Assembly: GCA_022376925.1 (NCBI GenBank)
Contig: JAIOJX010000025.1
Location: 143,613,301 to 143,677,300, forward strand
Source of the DNA: Tragulus kanchil
Taxonomy: Eukaryota; Chordata; Mammalia; Artiodactyla; Tragulidae
Length of the DNA: 64,000 bases
Direction of reading: 5' to 3'
The notes beneath the pieces were generated by a model, which searched no databases, was not told the DNA's origin, and saw only the letters and a program-made list of their open reading frames with translations. A program made the position numbers and the translations under genes. Shown piece after piece: positions 62,126 to 64,000 of this stretch; the stretch's first letter is position 1, and each line of letters starts with the position of its first letter.

Positions 62126-62560
62126 GTTTGTCTCAAAATTTCTATGTAGAAGCCCTAACTTTCCATGAAATGTGACCTTATTTGGAAATAGGATCATTGA
62201 AGATATAATTAGTTAAAGTAAGATTAGGTTACATTGGAGCATCGGTTCTGAATCCAATAAAACCTGGCTTCCTTATGAAAAGAATACCATGTGAAGAGAA
62301 AGAAATATCTATAGAAGTCATGTAAAGGCACCAGAAGAATGCCGTCTACATAGAACCTTGAAGATTGTCAGCCAACCACCAAAAGCTAGGAGAAAGGCAT
62401 GCAGCAGATTGCAATTTTCAGCCTTCAGAAGGAACCAATTCTGCTGACACCTTATTCTCAGAAGTCTAGCTTACAGAACTGTGAGGAGATAAACTTCCGG
62501 TGTATTGTCTAGTCAGTTTGTGATACTTTGAACAGCAATCTCATGAAATTAATACATTTG
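62126..62560 (+). mobile_element. MLT1-type (MaLR) LTR relic
   Basis: tagaagccctaactttcc, aaatgtgaccttatttggaa, taattagttaaagtaag, cttccttatgaaaagaata, accaaaagctaggagaaagg, aaccaattctgctgacacct and cagaactgtgaggagataaa follow the MLT1 consensus order. Its first bases appear displaced by the ERV insertion to the left. Confidence 0.75.
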
Positions 62561-62575
62561 GCAATAAATTTATCT

Positions 62576-63430
62576 GCTGATTCAGAACCATTCCAATATA
62601 ATCCAGCTGTCTTTTTTGTAGAAATTAACAAACTGATTTAAAAATATTCATATAATTTGAGGGATTCAATAATATCCAAAACAATACTGAGAAAAGAAAG
62701 AGGGAAAAAACTGTTCCCAATTTTAAAACATTTTAAAAAGTCACAGTAATTGGGCTTCCCTGGTGGTCCAGTGGGTAAACAGTCTGCCTTGCACTGCAAG
62801 GGGTACCGGTTCAGTCCCTGGCCCAGGAGGATCCCACGTACCACGTAGCAGCTGGACCTGTGTGTTCAATTATGAGTCAGCAGTCTGGAGCACATGCGTC
62901 CGGAGTCAGTGCTCTGCAGTAAGAGAGGCCACACAGGCCAAAAGAGTAAAGATGGACGAAAATAAATAAACGAATAATAATGATAATGATAAAATAAAAG
63001 AGGTCTAAATTTTTTAAAAAGTCACGATAATTAAAAACGATGTGAATTGACATAATAAACATACAGACCGATGAAATAGATTGAACATCCAGAATAAACC
63101 CTTACATTTTTGGTCAACTGATTTTAACAAAGGTGCCAATATAATTAAAAGGAGAAAGGCCAGTCTTTCCAACAAATAGTGTCATGACAACAGGATATAT
63201 ATCTGTAAAAGAAAGAAGGTAAATCCCTTCCTTATATCTTATACAGATGTAATTCAAAATAGATCATGAAAGGAAAAAGAATGGAAATTATAAAACTATT
63301 AGATGAAAACAAAATAAATGTAAATCCTCATGATCTTGGATTAGATAATGATTTCTTAACTATACCAGAAGTACAATCAATGAAAGATAAAACAGATAAA
63401 TAGGATGACACTAACTTGTTTCACTTTTGT
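62576..63430 (+). mobile_element. Old L1 ORF2, downstream portion of the split element
   Basis: aatccagctgtcttttttgt, agaaattaacaaactgattt, then after the SINE aataaacccttacatttttg, ggtcaactgattttaac, catgatcttggattagataa. This continues the ORF2 text that broke off near 59112. A CHR-like SINE sits at 62752-63011. Frames are broken. Confidence 0.85.
62752..63011 (+). mobile_element. CHR-like SINE, 'aaacagtc' subfamily, with target-site duplication
   Basis: Head gggcttccctggtggtccag, then tgggtaaacagtctgcc; B box accggttcagtccctgg. Flanks aaaaagtcacagtaatt at 62735-62751 and aaaaagtcacgataatt at 63016-63032 (two mismatches). It shares its head variant with 27194-27447. Confidence 0.88.
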
Positions 63431-63668
63431 GCTTCCTTTTTCTATTTTCTTCCCATATGCACATACATCTTGGATTATTTTTAATCATAAGTAAAAAAAA
63501 AAAATTAGTCACGAAAAGTTTAATTACTCACCATTCCTCCACCAAAATTATTTTTATTGTAAATCCCCTTCTAATTTTATGCCTATCTGTATATGTAAAA
63601 TTATATTACACATTAGTTCTTATATTTTTAGTATCATAATTGCAATGAAGTGAACCAAGAAATTAAAA
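63431..63668. other. Unassigned AT-rich stretch
   Basis: The end of the L1 text is unclear here. No other feature. Confidence 0.4.
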
Positions 63669-63767
63669 TAATTTGAGGGATTAAATAATATCCAAAACAA
63701 TACTGAGAAAAGAAAGAGGGAAAAAACTGTTCCCAATTTTAAAACATTTTAAAAAGTCACAGTAATT

Positions 63768-64000
63768 GGGCTTCCCTGGTGGTCCAGTGGGTAAACAGTC
63801 TGCCTTGCACTGCAAGGGGTACCGGTTCAGTCCCTGGCCCAGGAGGATCCCACGTACCACGTAGCAGCTGGACCTGTGTGTTCAATTATGAGTCAGCAGT
63901 CTGGAGCACATGCGTCCGGAGTCAGTGCTCTGCAGTAAGAGAGGCCACACAGGCCAAAAGAGTAAAGATGGACGAAAATAAATAAACGAATAATAATGAT
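63768..64000 (+). mobile_element. Second appearance of the CHR-like SINE, cut by window end
   Basis: Same insertion as 62752-63011, repeated by pair 20. Confidence 0.88.

Larger units (their letters stand above)
59126..62129 (+). mobile_element. Endogenous retrovirus remnant, one complete LTR and a 5' LTR stub
   Basis: The 5' stub at 59130-59219 (tgttgcagagaggaaacc...) matches the first ~90 bases of the complete 3' LTR at 61675-62125 (tgttgcagagaggaatcc...); the rest of the 5' LTR is deleted. Internal DNA follows (about 59220-61674) with no retroviral protein frame that I can recognise. The four bases gttt flank the element at 59126-59129 and 62126-62129; a 4-bp duplication is typical of gammaretrovirus-like (class I) ERVs. 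Pair 19 inflates the span by ~1.2 kb, so the real length is about 1.8 kb. It is defective: no gag, pol or env frame is evident. Confidence 0.72.
62653..64000. repeat. Direct duplication pair 20 (62653-63668 / 63669-64000, cut by window end), offset 1016
   Basis: The second copy runs off the window edge. One substitution (gggattcaataat versus gggattaaataat). The pair contains L1 text and a CHR-like SINE, so both reappear at the end. Confidence 0.94.

Noticed and set aside
59126..62129. A retroviral gene still open in the ERV
   Set aside because: Frames in the internal region are short (under 100 residues) and resemble no retroviral protein domain.
1..64000. The 1.0-1.2 kb direct repeats as a real satellite, segmental duplication array or new mobile system
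   Set aside because: Units are unrelated to each other, content-independent, near-identical within pairs, tightly size-limited, and joined by garbled bridges. Read mapping is needed to close the question, but the artefact explanation covers all observations.
1..64000. CRISPR arrays, operons, ribosome binding sites, phage or plasmid genes
   Set aside because: No short evenly spaced repeats with spacers and no dense coding. The content is mammalian repeats throughout.

Overview
The window is intergenic DNA from an artiodactyl, almost certainly a ruminant. I find no protein-coding gene, exon, rRNA gene or true tRNA gene. The ruminant call rests on Bov-tA type SINEs, CHR-2 type SINEs, a ruminant-type L1 and a large set of well-preserved tRNA-derived CHR-like SINEs. 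That last family occurs at 9 loci and is unusually prominent, which suggests a lineage other than cattle, but the species cannot be fixed from the sequence alone.

The dominant structure is not biological annotation in the usual sense. Twenty head-to-tail direct duplications run from end to end. Their offsets are about 1094, 1050, 1144, 1152, 1118, 1143, 1024, 1169, 1090, 1163, 1158, 1119, 1171, 1191, 1165, 1142, 1124, 1062, 1206 and 1016 bp. Each duplicates whatever lies there: unique DNA, SINE, L1, ERV. The two copies are almost identical, and they differ mainly by homopolymer length and by 1-3 base indels beside CG dinucleotides. Many junctions carry a short garbled respelling of the neighbouring unit. 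The simplest reading is a chain of about 19 sequence fragments of 2.0-5.2 kb whose ~1.0-1.2 kb overlaps were written twice. Collapsing them removes about 22.5 kb and leaves about 41.5 kb of real sequence. This is inference until reads are mapped.

Layout. 1-4.3 kb: SINE, two hAT-like DNA transposon relics and an L2 3' end. 4.3-12.6 kb: mostly unassigned AT-rich DNA in three duplicated blocks. 12.6-18.5 kb: MIR, a Bov-tA cluster with an inverted pair, and three CHR-like SINEs with target-site duplications. 18.9-21.8 kb: a 5'-truncated minus-strand L1 with a 14-bp target-site duplication, its ORF2 C-terminus artificially duplicated. 23.7-27.5 kb: CHR-like SINEs and two older L1 3' ends. 27.6-33.3 kb: Bov-tA, MIR and L2. 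33.3-43.9 kb: largely unassigned, with a CHR-2 plus CHR-like SINE pair at one target and a TA/CA microsatellite. 44-46 kb: CHR-like SINE. 47.6-51 kb: an old plus-strand L1 carrying both a CHR-2 SINE and a solo LTR with 6-bp target duplication. 53-56 kb: Bov-tA. 57-63.4 kb: an old plus-strand L1 split by an ERV with one complete LTR, an MLT1-type LTR and a CHR-like SINE.

Nothing here works as a pathway. The history is one of nested retroposition, overlaid by a probable assembly artefact. I saw no undescribed gene system.
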